Of a stretch of DNA of 64,000 bases, positions 1 to 9,370 are shown one piece after another. The translations under genes were made by a program, and so were the position numbers. The stretch is from NCBI RefSeq assembly GCF_013201075.1, contig NZ_CP053709.1, positions 1 through 64,000 on the forward strand, written 5' to 3'. This stretch comes from Lichenicola cladoniae. Lineage in GTDB: Bacteria > Pseudomonadota > Alphaproteobacteria > Acetobacterales > Acetobacteraceae. The notes beneath the pieces were generated by a model, which saw nothing but the letters and a program-made list of their open reading frames with translations, was not told where the DNA came from and ran no database searches. Each line of letters opens with the position of its first letter. Positions within the stretch are counted from its first letter, which is position 1.

Positions 1-411
1 GAACGGCATGGCCATGAAGAAGACCATGATGCTGCCGTGCGTCGTGAATAGCTGCGCGAAGTGGCCCGGCTCGACCAGGCCGGGCGCGTTGATGGCCGTG
101 GCCTGCTGGGTGCGGATCAGCATTGCCTCGATCAGCGCCCGGGTCAGCATCACGCCGGCGAGCAGGACATACATGATGCCGAGCTTCTTGTGGTCGAGCG
201 TGGTGAACCACTCGGTCCACAGATAGCGCCACTTGCCGAGCCAGGTGATTAGCGCGAACAGGGCGATCGCGCCCAGCACCACCATGGACCCGGCGCCGGC
301 GCCGATGATCTCGGACAGGCTCGGGTCGCGCCAGGCGCGCACGTAGGGCAGGGCGGCCCAGGTCAGGTTGCCGAGCAGCGCGTGGGCGATGCCATGGGTC
401 TCAGTGATCAT
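1..411 (-). CDS. cyoB: Cytochrome bo3 ubiquinol oxidase subunit I, N-terminal part
   Basis: This is the first 137 codons of the large haem-copper subunit that oxidises ubiquinol and reduces oxygen in the inner membrane while pumping protons. The visible protein has the CyoB hallmarks: WFTTLDHKKLGIMY just before the first core helix, and TTHGSIMVFFMAMPF at the window edge, which contains the first haem-ligand region of the family. The ATG overlaps the 3' end of cyoA by 11 bases, so the two are translationally coupled in the usual cyoA-cyoB order. The gene continues beyond the left edge, where cyoC and cyoD would be expected. Nothing in the visible part looks damaged. Confidence 0.95.
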   Translation of the reverse strand, partial: MITETHGIAHALLGNLTWAALPYVRAWRDPSLSEIIGAGAGSMVVLGAIALFALITWLGKWRYLWTEWFTTLDHKKLGIMYVLLAGVMLTRALIEAMLIRTQQATAINAPGLVEPGHFAQLFTTHGSIMVFFMAMPF

Positions 412-1336
412 GGGTGGGCGTTTCCATCGGCATCGCAGTTACAGGCGGGCCAAACTTTTCAAGGTCGAGTGCATGGCCGGTGGGCAGGGACCGGTCGAGG
501 ATGTGCTGGAACAGGCCCGGTTCGACCGTTCCGAAGGCAAGCGGCTCCGGGAGCGTGGAGCGGCGGGAGAGCGACTGGTAAGCTACCGCGTCCAGGCGTT
601 CCGGCCGTGCCTTAGTCTGCGCTAGCCAACCTGCAAAGTCCTGGGCGCTCATGGCGTCGACGGCGAACTTCTGGTTCTGGAATCCCACGCCGTTGAACTG
701 CACGTTCTCGCCGAGCGAGGTGCCCGGCGTGTTGGCTGCGAAGTTCAGCTGGGTTTTCATCCCAGCCATCGCGTAGATCTGTCCGGCGAGGCGCGGCATC
801 AGAATGGACTGCATCACCGTGGCGCTGGTGAGGCTGAGGTGCACCGGCCGGCCCGCAGGGATCACCAAGCGGTTCACCGTCGCCACGCCCTCGCCGGGGT
901 AGATAAACATCCATTTCCAGTCCATAGCCACGACCTGCACCTGCAGCGGCACGCCGGGAAGCGGCCGGTAAGGGTCAAGCCGATGTGTGTCGCGCCACAG
1001 GAACACCGCGAGCACGACCACGATCAGCACCGGCGGGATCCAGATCAGCCCTTCGAGCGACCAGCTGAAACCCCACTGCGGGCGGTAGGCGCTCTTCGTG
1101 TTCGAGAGCCGGTAGTGCCAAGCAATTATCGGTACCAGGACCAGCACCGGACCGATCACGAACAGCATGACGAAGCAGACGAGGAGGAACTCGCTCCTGG
1201 TCGCTGCGGCGACGGGGCCGGCCGGCGATAGGAAGCCGCGGTCAAGGATGTCGCAGCCCGACAGGGCCAGGCAGGCGGATGGAACGACGAGCCGGGCAAG
1301 GTTCCGTCTCATGCGAGGTCCCATGGACTGGAACAA
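401..1336 (-). CDS. cyoA: Cytochrome bo3 ubiquinol oxidase subunit II
   Basis: CyoA is the lipoprotein-type subunit II of quinol oxidase; it lacks the CuA centre of cytochrome c oxidases. The 311-residue protein has a signal peptide with lipobox LSGC (Cys28), two transmembrane helices at about 48-70 and 95-113, and a periplasmic cupredoxin-like domain with MDWKWMFIYP and GIGFQNQ-like motifs (here GVGFQNQKF). No CuA Cys-x3-Cys pair is visible, as expected for a quinol oxidase. Internal Met9, giving a protein that starts MRRNLARL, may be the true start because it yields a more usual signal peptide. The gene is first in the operon, followed by overlapping cyoB. Confidence 0.95.
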   Translation of the reverse strand: MFQSMGPRMRRNLARLVVPSACLALSGCDILDRGFLSPAGPVAAATRSEFLLVCFVMLFVIGPVLVLVPIIAWHYRLSNTKSAYRPQWGFSWSLEGLIWIPPVLIVVVLAVFLWRDTHRLDPYRPLPGVPLQVQVVAMDWKWMFIYPGEGVATVNRLVIPAGRPVHLSLTSATVMQSILMPRLAGQIYAMAGMKTQLNFAANTPGTSLGENVQFNGVGFQNQKFAVDAMSAQDFAGWLAQTKARPERLDAVAYQSLSRRSTLPEPLAFGTVEPGLFQHILDRSLPTGHALDLEKFGPPVTAMPMETPTHDH

Positions 1337-1549
1337 ACCGTCACCGCTACCGTCATAGCCGATACCCGCGGTTCAGCCGGGCCTGTCTGGCCGGGGTGGG
1401 TGTTTCGACGGTTTTCCGCATGCCGGCTACACCTTTTGTTTTGTTTCCCACGTCGTGTTTCGGCTTTCAACCAGCCTGCCGATCTGTGCAACCGGGTCAT
1501 GCCGAACCCATGTCGGGCCCTTCACGACATGACGAGCTCGGTCGCGCCG

Positions 1550-1882
1550 TTACCACCCTGTGCAGCCGGCTTCCGGACTGGCCTTCTGCGCAGGTGTCTG
1601 GTCCTGCTTCGGCTCGACCTTGTTGCGGATCGCCCCTTCGCCAGCATCCAGCACGCGCTGCGCAACCTGCTTCGCATTGCCGGTCAAATCGCCGCTCAGC
1701 GCCGCGTCGAGCAGGCTGCCGGCGCTCTGTCCGCCAGCAAGACCATGTGAGCCGGCGCTCTCGCAACCGGCCTGTACGACCGTCTTCACCACGTCGCCGG
1801 CCTGGTTGACCGCGCCCTGCGCCAAGCCAGGTGAGGTATCGCGGGCCTGCCCGGCAATGCCATCGAGCGCCCACTCCTACTG
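1550..1882 (-). pseudogene. Remnant of an unknown exported or hypothetical protein
   Basis: The minus strand reads as a plausible alanine/glycine-rich coding stretch of about 110 codons (QGAVNQAGDVVKTVVQAG early, KVEPKQDQ near the end). It connects upstream, through an in-frame TAG near 1880, to the tail of the degraded DedA gene. I do not recognise the family. It lies between cyoA and DedA debris, so it is probably a decayed or fused remnant. It could also be a short intact ORF starting near 1825. Confidence 0.3.
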
Positions 1883-1889
1883 CTCGGAT

Positions 1890-2310
1890 TGCGGCGGCAA
1901 CGCGCCCAGCAGGGCTCCCGCCGCCAGACCGAGCCGGTGCATCCACGTCCTCAGCACCAAATTGCTGTTCTAGTTCTTGCCAAAGATATGCCCCACCTAC
2001 GCAATGCCGAAATACCACGGCCAGGGCCCAACGAACGTGTAAACATGGGAGCGGGCCGACGGCGGGATGAACGTCAGCACGAGTGGAAGTAGCGTCCCAG
2101 GAAGACCGCCGCACCGCCGAACCAGTAGAAGAATCGATCCGTACGGTCAATTTCATCCAGTCCAACAAGCAGATTTCGGCTCCACCGGTTTGAACGCGCT
2201 CTCAGTCGCCATTATTTCCATCACGCCAGCATACCCGAGCGCTGATATCACCCCCGGAACCCAAGCCGCTACCGCCTCGATCAAGCCATAAATTGCGCAC
2301 AACTCTAACC
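1890..2310 (-). pseudogene. DedA-family membrane protein, degraded
   Basis: The minus strand gives recognisable DedA segments in several frames. The first is LIEAVAAWVPGVISALGYAG (typical N-terminus). Then come DEIDRTDRFFYWFGGAAVFLGR (the conserved amphipathic segment before the Arg motif), FIPP, and GHIFGKN followed by a stop where DedA proteins usually have GxNW. Stops and frame changes separate these pieces, and the middle of the protein is deleted. DedA proteins are inner-membrane lipid transport/homeostasis proteins; this copy cannot make one. It marks decay of the segment between cyoA and the molybdenum oxidoreductase. Confidence 0.6.
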
Positions 2311-2371
2311 TGCCAACATGTCCACCCGTTATCGCGACGGCAGCAATGATCTATCCCGACGATCAGGCTGA

Positions 2372-4657
2372 TCACCCAGCCTCGACACGTACCGGCACCG
2401 ATTTGTATGCGGGGGTTTTAGACAATTCATCATGGTGGCTTATCGGCACCAACACGTTGCACTCGGGGTAATAGCCCGCAATCGTGCCGCGTGGCAGCTT
2501 GTAGGCAGTGAGAGTGAGCCCACGCAGCCGCCTATCGTGCCCATCTTCGATATCAGTCACCAGTTGCACTCGCTGGCCTTCGGTAAGTCCCGCCTCCGCA
2601 ATGTCCTCAGGACACATCAGCACGATGTCGCGAGATCCTTCAAGCCCACGCAACCGGTCGGAATAGCCATAGATCGTCGTGTTGAACTGATCGTTCGATC
2701 GCATTGTGATAAGGCGATAGCGGTCCGGCGCGTCCTGGAAGCCGAGGGAGTTGAGCTCACTGGGAGTGGTGAAGATCGCTCTCCCTTGGGGCGTCTTCCA
2801 GATCCGCTCATGTGCGGCGTTGCCGCGATAAAAGCCGCCGGCCTCATACATACGGGCGTTGTAATCTCGGAAGTCGTCTGGATAGGTCTTCTCGATCAGA
2901 TCGCGAACAAGGCTGTAGTCGGCGGTCCACTCATCCCACTTGAGTTCCGGTTGCGGTGCTACCGTCGCCTTGGCGATGCCAGTGACGATCGCCAGTTCGC
3001 TCTTGACCGTGTCCGATACCGGCGAGCGTTCGCCGATCGAGGCGCTTATCATTGAAAAACTGTCCTCGGTCGTCACGGCCTGGTTGCCGGTCGCCTGTTC
3101 ATCGGCTTCGAAGCGACCGAGGCAGGGAAGGATGTAGGCTTGCTTGGCTGGAAACAGGTGGCTGCGGTTGAGCTTCGTCGAGACCATTACAGTCAAGTCC
3201 TGCGTCGCCCAAGCCTTTTCCATCCGCTTCTGATCGGGAACCGCGCGCACGAGGTTACCGCCGAGTGAAATGAACGCCTTCACCTTGCCGTCAAACAGAG
3301 CTTCAACTGCCTCGACGATATTCATCCCGTCCTTGATCGGCGGGTTGAAGCCGAACAGCTCCTTCAGCTTGGTAAGCGGCACAAGCTTCGTCTTCTCGGC
3401 GATGCCAACGGTGCGTTGACCTTGCACGTTGCTGTGCCCGCGGACGGGACAGCAGCCGGCACCTGGTTTGCCGATGTTGCCTCGCAAAAGCAGCAGGTTG
3501 ACCAGCATGGCGATGTTGAGCGCGCCATGCGTATGTTGGGTCAGGCCCATGCCATAGACACCGATGACTTTTTCGGCAGCAATATAGACCTCGCCTGCCT
3601 CGCGCAGTGCGGCCTCGGTCAACCCGGATTCCTGTTCGATCTCTGACCAGTTCGTCGTGCGGCAGCACTGGATGAAGTCGTCGAAGCCGGTGGTATGCTG
3701 CTTAACAAAAGCGTGATCGATCACCTGAGCCTTGCCTGCTGCCGTCGCCGCATCGTCGGCCTCGATCACGCATTTGCAGAGGCCAAGGATCGCAGCGATG
3801 TCGCCACCGGCCTTGAGTTGGTGATACTGGTCCGAAATCTTCGTCTCCTTGCCGGTCAGCATGGCGAACGGGCTCTGCGGGTCGACGAACGACACGAGCC
3901 CTTGCTCGATAACCGGATTGAAGGTGACAATCTTGCCACCGCGATCCTTCAGGTCCTTAAGTGGATGCAAAAAGCGCGGGCTGTTGCTGCCGGGGTTCTG
4001 ACCGAAGAAGAAGAACGCATCGGTCTCGAGGAGGTCGTCCCACACGATCGTCCCGACTGGCGAGCCGATAACCTTGGTGAGACCAACCGAGGTCGTCTCG
4101 TGGCACATGTTCGAGCTCTGGGGCAGGTTGTTGTTGCCATAAGCTCGCGCGAGCAGTGAATAAAGGTAAGAGGCCTCAAGTCCGGCGTGGCCAGAGGCAT
4201 AAAAGACCACACTCTCCTTAGGCAGTGACTGAAGCGTGGCACCGATTGCCAGGAACGCCTCCTCCCAGCCGACCGCCTCGTAGCGATCCGTCGCGGCGTT
4301 ATATCGTAACGGGTGCGTCAGCCGCCCGGTGCTCTCGAGATCATGATCCTTCCAGTCGCGCAACGCGCTGACGCTATGCGCTTCGTCAGTCCAAAAATTC
4401 GGCGTGCAGCGCGCACTTGTTAATTCCCACAGTGTCGCCTTGGCGCCATTTTCACAAAACTCGAACGGCGAAAAATTCGCCGGCTTAGGCCAAGCACAAG
4501 ATACGCACATGACGCCTTTCGGCTTGTTCTGCCGGCCAAGGCTTTTGATCGCCGTCAGCGAGGGCCACGACTCGCCGTAGATGCGCGACATCCCCTTCAT
4601 CGATCCCCAGCCTCCCGACGGACCGGAGGCGTGTGGAAGATCGGTTTCGTCAGCCAT
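2372..4657 (-). CDS. FdhF/YdeP-family molybdopterin oxidoreductase
   Basis: This 761-residue protein belongs to the YdeP/FdhF-like branch of the DMSO reductase superfamily, which binds Mo-bis-MGD. Near the N-terminus are the cysteines CVSCAWPKP and FCENGAKA that characterise this branch. Further on come FFFGQNPGSNSPRF, GVYGMGLTQHTHGALNIAMLVNLLLLRGNIGKPGAG-like core motifs and CPVRGHSNVQG, then a C-terminal molybdopterin-dinucleotide binding domain with RSNDQFNTTIYGYSDRLRG. The substrate is unknown; E. coli YdeP is linked to acid resistance, not to classical formate oxidation. A TTG five codons upstream keeps the frame open, but ATG at 4657 has GAGG nine bases before it and is preferred. It stands alone, without electron-transfer or FdhD partners in view. 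Confidence 0.9.
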   Translation of the reverse strand: MADETDLPHASGPSGGWGSMKGMSRIYGESWPSLTAIKSLGRQNKPKGVMCVSCAWPKPANFSPFEFCENGAKATLWELTSARCTPNFWTDEAHSVSALRDWKDHDLESTGRLTHPLRYNAATDRYEAVGWEEAFLAIGATLQSLPKESVVFYASGHAGLEASYLYSLLARAYGNNNLPQSSNMCHETTSVGLTKVIGSPVGTIVWDDLLETDAFFFFGQNPGSNSPRFLHPLKDLKDRGGKIVTFNPVIEQGLVSFVDPQSPFAMLTGKETKISDQYHQLKAGGDIAAILGLCKCVIEADDAATAAGKAQVIDHAFVKQHTTGFDDFIQCCRTTNWSEIEQESGLTEAALREAGEVYIAAEKVIGVYGMGLTQHTHGALNIAMLVNLLLLRGNIGKPGAGCCPVRGHSNVQGQRTVGIAEKTKLVPLTKLKELFGFNPPIKDGMNIVEAVEALFDGKVKAFISLGGNLVRAVPDQKRMEKAWATQDLTVMVSTKLNRSHLFPAKQAYILPCLGRFEADEQATGNQAVTTEDSFSMISASIGERSPVSDTVKSELAIVTGIAKATVAPQPELKWDEWTADYSLVRDLIEKTYPDDFRDYNARMYEAGGFYRGNAAHERIWKTPQGRAIFTTPSELNSLGFQDAPDRYRLITMRSNDQFNTTIYGYSDRLRGLEGSRDIVLMCPEDIAEAGLTEGQRVQLVTDIEDGHDRRLRGLTLTAYKLPRGTIAGYYPECNVLVPISHHDELSKTPAYKSVPVRVEAG

Positions 4658-4881
4658 GTTCGCGTACCTCAAGGTGGAAGGCCAAAATTGGAAAGTTCGC
4701 GGGCCAGGCTCTGACTGGCCAACTCTTTATGTAACAGACAGTTTCGGGCGGAGCAGACTCAACCTACCTTGATACGCCATGAATAACGCAATCTTAGACT
4801 AAGTCTCTAGATATGTGACTCACAAACGCTTGCCCGACGCGGTGCGGCTTTGATTCAATTGGGTGAACGACTAGGTTCACT

Positions 4882-5365
4882 ATGCTGATTCTATTCCGGG
4901 CAGATTTCGGTGCGCCGGATCCTTGCCTGGCTGCACGTCGAGCGAAGGACGCGGGTGAGGCGGGCTTTGGCGTGGGCGGCAATCTACGACGGATCAAGCC
5001 GAACGGAGGAATCCAGGATTGGCGGCTTCATGTTGCAGATATTCCCGGACTGGTCGCTCAAGCTCGCTGCCCACGGCCCGGACGGGCTCATTGATGGCAA
5101 GGCATCGGATCAAGCGTCGCTGTTGAACACGGCTCACCGGGCGGCCTGGGTGGCAGTCTTTGAAAGCGACCTGATCCCAGCCGTCCAGGGAGCGGTGCGC
5201 TGGCGGATCATCGACCTGTAGCAGTAGGGTGTAGGAGGAGTTCCGGATCAGCATCGCCAAGCAGACCATGAACCGGCACTTGCGTGCCCTTGGCTATCGC
5301 AAGCTGTCGGCTCGCCCGCGCCATCACGCGCATGCCGAAGGAGCCATCGAGCGGCGAGACGGGAT
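4882..5365 (+). pseudogene. IS630-family transposase remnant (helix-turn-helix part)
   Basis: Plus-strand reading gives an IS630-type N-terminal DNA-binding domain: LAWLHVERRTRVRRALAWAA, then GPDGLIDGKA, QGAVRWRIIDL and, in another frame, QTMNRHLRALGYRKLSARPRHH. At least two frame changes and stops break it, and the DDE catalytic half is missing. It is debris of an element different in sequence from the IS630 copy at 16.3 kb. Confidence 0.7.
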
Positions 5366-5479
5366 TTGAGCAGCGTGCACTGGCTGGTCTATGGCAAGCC
5401 TGTCACCCTTGGATATGATCAAGTTCCTAAAACCTGGCACGCGGTATCCAACGCGGCCTACGGCGTCGCGGGATCGCTT

Positions 5480-5630
5480 CGAAGATCCGAACCAACGGAC
5501 ACCCGAAACATTACGGCACCATAGAGCGCCTGATCGGGACGATGATGCGGGTCGTGCGTGAGCTCCGCGGCACGACTTTCAGCAACATCAACGAATGCGG
5601 CAAGAGTGAGCCTGCGCGCCCGATTACATT
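5480..5630 (+). pseudogene. Mu/TniA-type integrase remnant
   Basis: A short plus-strand stretch reads HPKHYGTIERLIGTMM followed by ELRGTTFSNI. This matches the end of the DDE core of Mu/TniA-like integrases (typically H-GG-IERLIGTMM...LPGTTFSN). No start, no upstream catalytic region and no downstream partner genes remain. It is most likely a scrap of a Tn-type element adjoining the IS630 remnant. Confidence 0.45.
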
Positions 5631-5936
5631 CCTGTTACCAGGTGAGACGCCCGAGCTGCCCGAAGCCGCATCCATCATAACTCAGTGCAGTTCGCAGCGA
5701 GCCTGTCTCAGTCCCGCTTCAACGACCAGCTTGTCCTCCTAATTGATTGTTCTATCACCGTTAAGCTTGGGCTTTCAGAAAGAGGAGGCGCAGTCCATAG
5801 ATGTCAGAGAGCCGACCATGCCGCCTGCACAATAGCGGGCGCGACGGCGCGGTCGGGTTTTGATTCATGATGCAGATCGCGATGATCTGCGCTTTGTTAC
5901 CGCCTCCGGTGCTTTAATGTCTGATCCGGTTCCGTA
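5631..5936. other. Gap without recognisable gene
   Basis: No convincing coding frame, tRNA or repeat is visible here. It separates transposase debris from the 3' end of the phospholipase-D gene. Confidence 0.5.
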
Positions 5937-7475
5937 TCAACGACGCGATGTGATCCGTCTGCGGATCCGCCCGAAAAACAGGATCGTGGCCAAAGTCAGC
6001 GAGGCGGCCGAGAGAGCGTAGGGCAGCGCCGGACGCAGCACACGCCGCGTATGGGTGAAGGCCTCGTCCATTGATTCCGGGTGGTCAGGGTCGAGCAGGT
6101 GGGTTTCGGCGAGTGTGCGTTCGACAGCCCCAAGGGGAGGTGACACGAACGGGCGCAGCGAGCGCCCGGTCGGCCGCACCAGGCGGTCCAGCGTCGCGAC
6201 CAGCGAACCGCCCGCAGCGGCCAGTGCCTCCTGCAGGACGGACTCGGCGACGCCGAGGTGCTCCGCAAGCAGCCCGTCCCGGGTCCGGAGGATTTCGCGC
6301 CGCATGGCCTCGTCGCCGTCGGGCGCCGCCTCAATAGCGATATCACACTCGGTATCCAGGCCCATCGACCGGTTGTTGAAGTTGGAAGATCCAATCCGCA
6401 ACAGCCGGTCGTCCACGATCAGCACCTTTGCATGCACATAGATGTCGTGGCCCTCGTCGGTGACGGGCGTATAGAACCGCAGGCGGCCGTTGCGATCGGC
6501 ATCTTGCAAGATTTTTAACAGGATGGCACGGGCCGAGCCCATCACCTGTTCACTCAGCCATCCGTCCGCGCGGCGCGGCGCCACGATGACGACCTCCGGG
6601 CCGTCCGCCTCGACGAGACGCGCCTGCAGGGCTGCGGCAATTCGGTGCGCGGCGAAATACTGGTTCTCGACATAGATCGTGCGGCGGGCCGCGGCGATGG
6701 CAGCAAGGGTGAGCGCCTCCACCTCCCGAACCCCCGGGTCTCCGGCGAAGGCGGGCTCGGTTCGGGCGATGGCGACCGACACGCCGCAGAACTGCGGCAC
6801 GAGGTCCTTGGGCCACAGGTCGATACCCGGCGGCGGCGGCGTCACGTGCTGGCCGGTCGCCACATGCCAGCGCGCCCGTCCAAGCTCGCCGAGCGCTCGC
6901 GCCGCGCCGCCGTCCATTGCCGTGGTGGCGTCGTGCCAGGGCCTGTACGGAGTGCCCCGCGAGCTGACCCGGCGCGGGTCGTGATCACGGTGCGCCCTGG
7001 TGTCCCAGCGGTTGTCGGAAATATCGATGCCTCCACAAAACGCGATCGCGTCATCGACGACGAGGATCTTCTGGTGGCAGCAGCCGTCGGCCGGATGGTG
7101 ACTGTCTATCCGGAAGTGCAGCCGCCGGGAGGCCAGCAGGTTGAGCAGGAAGAACGGGGTGCTGCCCCGGAACGGCAGCCGAAGGAAGCCGATGTCCCAG
7201 CGCAGGACGTGGACGTGCAGATCGGGACGGTGGCGGACCACGTGGGACAGCAGCCTGCCCAGCGGGTCGATCGACACCGCGTCGCCAGGATTGCGGTTGA
7301 GCTTTATTCGAGCGTCGAAATCCCAACCGATGAGTAGGATGGAGTGCCTGGCCTGAAGAATGGCCTGCTGGACGTGCGTAAAGTAATTCTCCGCATCGAT
7401 GATCACCGCCAGGCGGCCGGCCTTCTCGCGCCGCCAGCATGTGTCATCTTCGCGCAAGATCGGGCCGTCGGTCAT
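5937..7475 (-). CDS. Phospholipase D / cardiolipin synthase-like protein
   Basis: The protein has two complete HKD motifs, HQKILVVDD and HAKVLIVDD followed by GSSNFNNRS, so it belongs to the PLD superfamily and should join or hydrolyse phospholipids. It lacks the two N-terminal membrane helices of classical ClsA. Instead it starts with EKAGRLAVIIDAENYFTHVQQAI, as in the shorter PLD proteins of Proteobacteria, and ends with one hydrophobic segment (LPYALSAASLTLATILFFG) and an Arg-rich tail, suggesting a C-terminal membrane anchor. The open frame extends 48 codons upstream, but ATG at 7475 (MTDGPILRED) has a purine-rich GGGACAGGA in front and starts where family homology begins, giving 512 residues. 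The exact product (cardiolipin or other lipid) cannot be told. Confidence 0.88.
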   Translation of the reverse strand: MTDGPILREDDTCWRREKAGRLAVIIDAENYFTHVQQAILQARHSILLIGWDFDARIKLNRNPGDAVSIDPLGRLLSHVVRHRPDLHVHVLRWDIGFLRLPFRGSTPFFLLNLLASRRLHFRIDSHHPADGCCHQKILVVDDAIAFCGGIDISDNRWDTRAHRDHDPRRVSSRGTPYRPWHDATTAMDGGAARALGELGRARWHVATGQHVTPPPPGIDLWPKDLVPQFCGVSVAIARTEPAFAGDPGVREVEALTLAAIAAARRTIYVENQYFAAHRIAAALQARLVEADGPEVVIVAPRRADGWLSEQVMGSARAILLKILQDADRNGRLRFYTPVTDEGHDIYVHAKVLIVDDRLLRIGSSNFNNRSMGLDTECDIAIEAAPDGDEAMRREILRTRDGLLAEHLGVAESVLQEALAAAGGSLVATLDRLVRPTGRSLRPFVSPPLGAVERTLAETHLLDPDHPESMDEAFTHTRRVLRPALPYALSAASLTLATILFFGRIRRRITSRR

Positions 7476-7551
7476 GCGGGAGGGTCCTGTCCCCTGGTTC
7501 AGCCGGCAGTTGCCAGCGGCCGGGTGGTGCTCGTCAAGGCCGATGGCGGCC

Positions 7552-8331
7552 TCACCCCGCTGCATCGTTGCTCTCGCGCAGCAGCGGGGCGACGAACACG
7601 AACCCCGCGACGACGGCAAGGACGAGCAGGCGCACCGTGAAGCCGAACCACCACTGCGTGATGTATCCGACGGCCGTCATGCTGAGCGCGGCCACGATCC
7701 CGGTTGCCATGTCGACCTTACCCTGGGCCAGATTGTAGCGGCCGATCCCGGCCGTCACTTCGGCTATGATGAGCGGGCCGAGGGCTACGAAGGCAGTCAG
7801 CAGCAGCAGCCTGAGCCCCCAGATGTCGGCCCGGCGCGCTATCCAAAGGGCGAGCGCCGCGATGATGACCTCCGGCACGATGATCATACCCGCGACTATC
7901 AGCTCCGACTCGCCCTCGTCATGTTGGCTGAGGCGCTCGGTGACCTCCGGGATGGCCGACGCGTTAGCGACTTGGAATAGGATCCAGGGCCCACCGAAGA
8001 TCAGCATCTCGCGGTTTTTCAGCAGGTCTCGGTATCGCGCCGGGTGTTCTTCCGTCTCGCCGGGGTTGGCGGCGCGGGCTTGGGCATAGTCGATCTCGAT
8101 GACTTGGATGCGGGGCAACGTCCACACGGCAGGCAGCCACAGCGCCGCCACGAACAGGGATGAGAACCGTTTAACAAGATAGTTTCCCAGCGGGCCCATC
8201 AGCCCCGCAGTCCCGGCATTGCCGAACAAATCAAACCGGTGGTTGCGACCAAGCCGTCGACTGAGCCCGCAATGCCCGACAAGACAAGGCCGAGCGCCGC
8301 CTTGGCCGGCGAGATCAGCAACAAATATCAC
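7552..8331 (-). pseudogene. MFS transporter, truncated at the N-terminus and with an internal deletion
   Basis: The translation contains RRLGRNHRFDLFGNAGTAGL, ANASAIPEV, a paired-helix region ending ALWIARRADIWGLR, and GRYNLAQGKVDMATGI. These are conserved loops of a group of drug/metabolite MFS transporters. The first half of the 12-helix protein is missing, and about 60 residues between the RRADIWG and GRYNLAQG motifs are absent. Adjacent IS3 debris upstream probably marks the event that removed the 5' half. The reading frame is open, but the protein cannot be a normal transporter. Confidence 0.65.
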
Positions 8332-8434
8332 GCCCGTTCTGATCGCCAGACGGTCGATCTTGTCCGTTCCGAACGATCACCCGAAGATTTCTCCGAGAAG
8401 TTCGAGCCGACGATCCACTCGATTAGTGCGTGGG

Positions 8435-9088
8435 TAGCTGCGGCCGACAAGCAAGAGGGCAGACGGGAAGAAGCCCCCCCCCGGGCTTGGCAGGGTCCGA
8501 GCGCGACGAGTTGGCCCGGTGGCGGCTGGAGAACAAGCAGCTCCAGGTGGAGCGCGACATTCTCACAAAAGCCGCGGCCTGGCTTGCACGAGAGACCGGC
8601 GTAGTGTCATCGGGCTCTTCCGGTTCATGAGCACGAACCACGTCTGTTTCCCCATTGCCATCATGGCGCGCGTTCCTTGCGTGTCCAAGGCGGGCTATCA
8701 CGCCTGGGTTCTTCGCCTGCCATCGGCCCATGTCGTTGCCGATAAGGCTCTGCTGAAACGGGTCCGGACCGTCCACACAACCTCGCGTCAGGCGTATGAG
8801 GCCCCGCGCATCCATGCTGATCTGCAGGTGTGTGGCGAGCTGCATGGACGCAAGTGGATCGCACGGCCGATACGACAAGCCGGGTTGGTTGGCGCCAGCC
8901 ATCGGCATTGCGGCGCTACGATCACGCGACGTCACAAGGACGCCGGGCTCGCGCCCGACCTGGTAGATTGCACCTTCAACGCGTCAGGGCCGAACCAGCT
9001 CTGGGTAGCTTATATCACCTATGTGCCGACGATGACCGGGTTCCTTTATATGGCCGGCTTCGTGAACGCGATGACGCCGATCTGGTGA
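8435..9088 (+). pseudogene. IS3-family transposase remnant (end of orfA and first half of orfB)
   Basis: The first part reads ERDELARWRLENKQLQVERDILTKAAAWLARETG, the leucine-zipper end of IS3 OrfA. It is followed in another frame by OrfB sequence: VSKAGYHAW, RQAYEAPRIHADL, GRKWIARPIRQAGLVGASHR and LWVAYITYVPT. The DDE core stops after the first catalytic region, so the element is truncated on both sides. It abuts the truncated MFS gene on the left and an OsmC-like scrap on the right. Confidence 0.75.
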
Positions 9089-9089
9089 C

Positions 9090-9288
9090 CACCGCGATGT
9101 GGCGCACCGGCATCGCTATGCCCGGACTGCCTGGGCTGGACGCGGTCCGGATTAAGGTGCATCTGCGGGCGAATGCCCCTATTGACGAGCTGAAGTCTTT
9201 GATCTTCCATTTGCTGAAGTTATCGCTTGTGGCAATACGTTGCATGGTCCCGTCGATCAACGTTCAGCTCACGGAGCCGGCCGCGTGA
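9090..9288 (+). pseudogene. Possible OsmC-family C-terminal scrap
   Basis: About 65 codons ending in TGA contain DAVRIKVHLRANAPIDELKSLI followed by a serine-containing helix and PSINVQL. This matches the general C-terminal pattern of OsmC/Ohr peroxiredoxin-like proteins (V.l.adap.e.L..l...S.v....p..v.v). The usual cysteine context (SPV or SPVANTL) is altered to LSLVAI and no N-terminal half is present. The assignment is tentative. Confidence 0.35.
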
Positions 9289-9370
9289 TCGGTTCAGCAC
9301 CCCCTCTGCAGAGTCAGCAGGAAAGTTTGCAGACGTGGCCTGATTTCCTATTGCTGGATACCCTCAGGAG

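Noticed and set aside
8-626. Open plus-strand frames over cyoAB
   Set aside because: They are antisense shadows of the GC-rich cyoA and cyoB genes and show no family features.
2432-3055. 207-codon plus-strand frame inside the molybdenum oxidoreductase
   Set aside because: Pure antisense of a conserved gene; no ribosome binding site and no recognisable domain.
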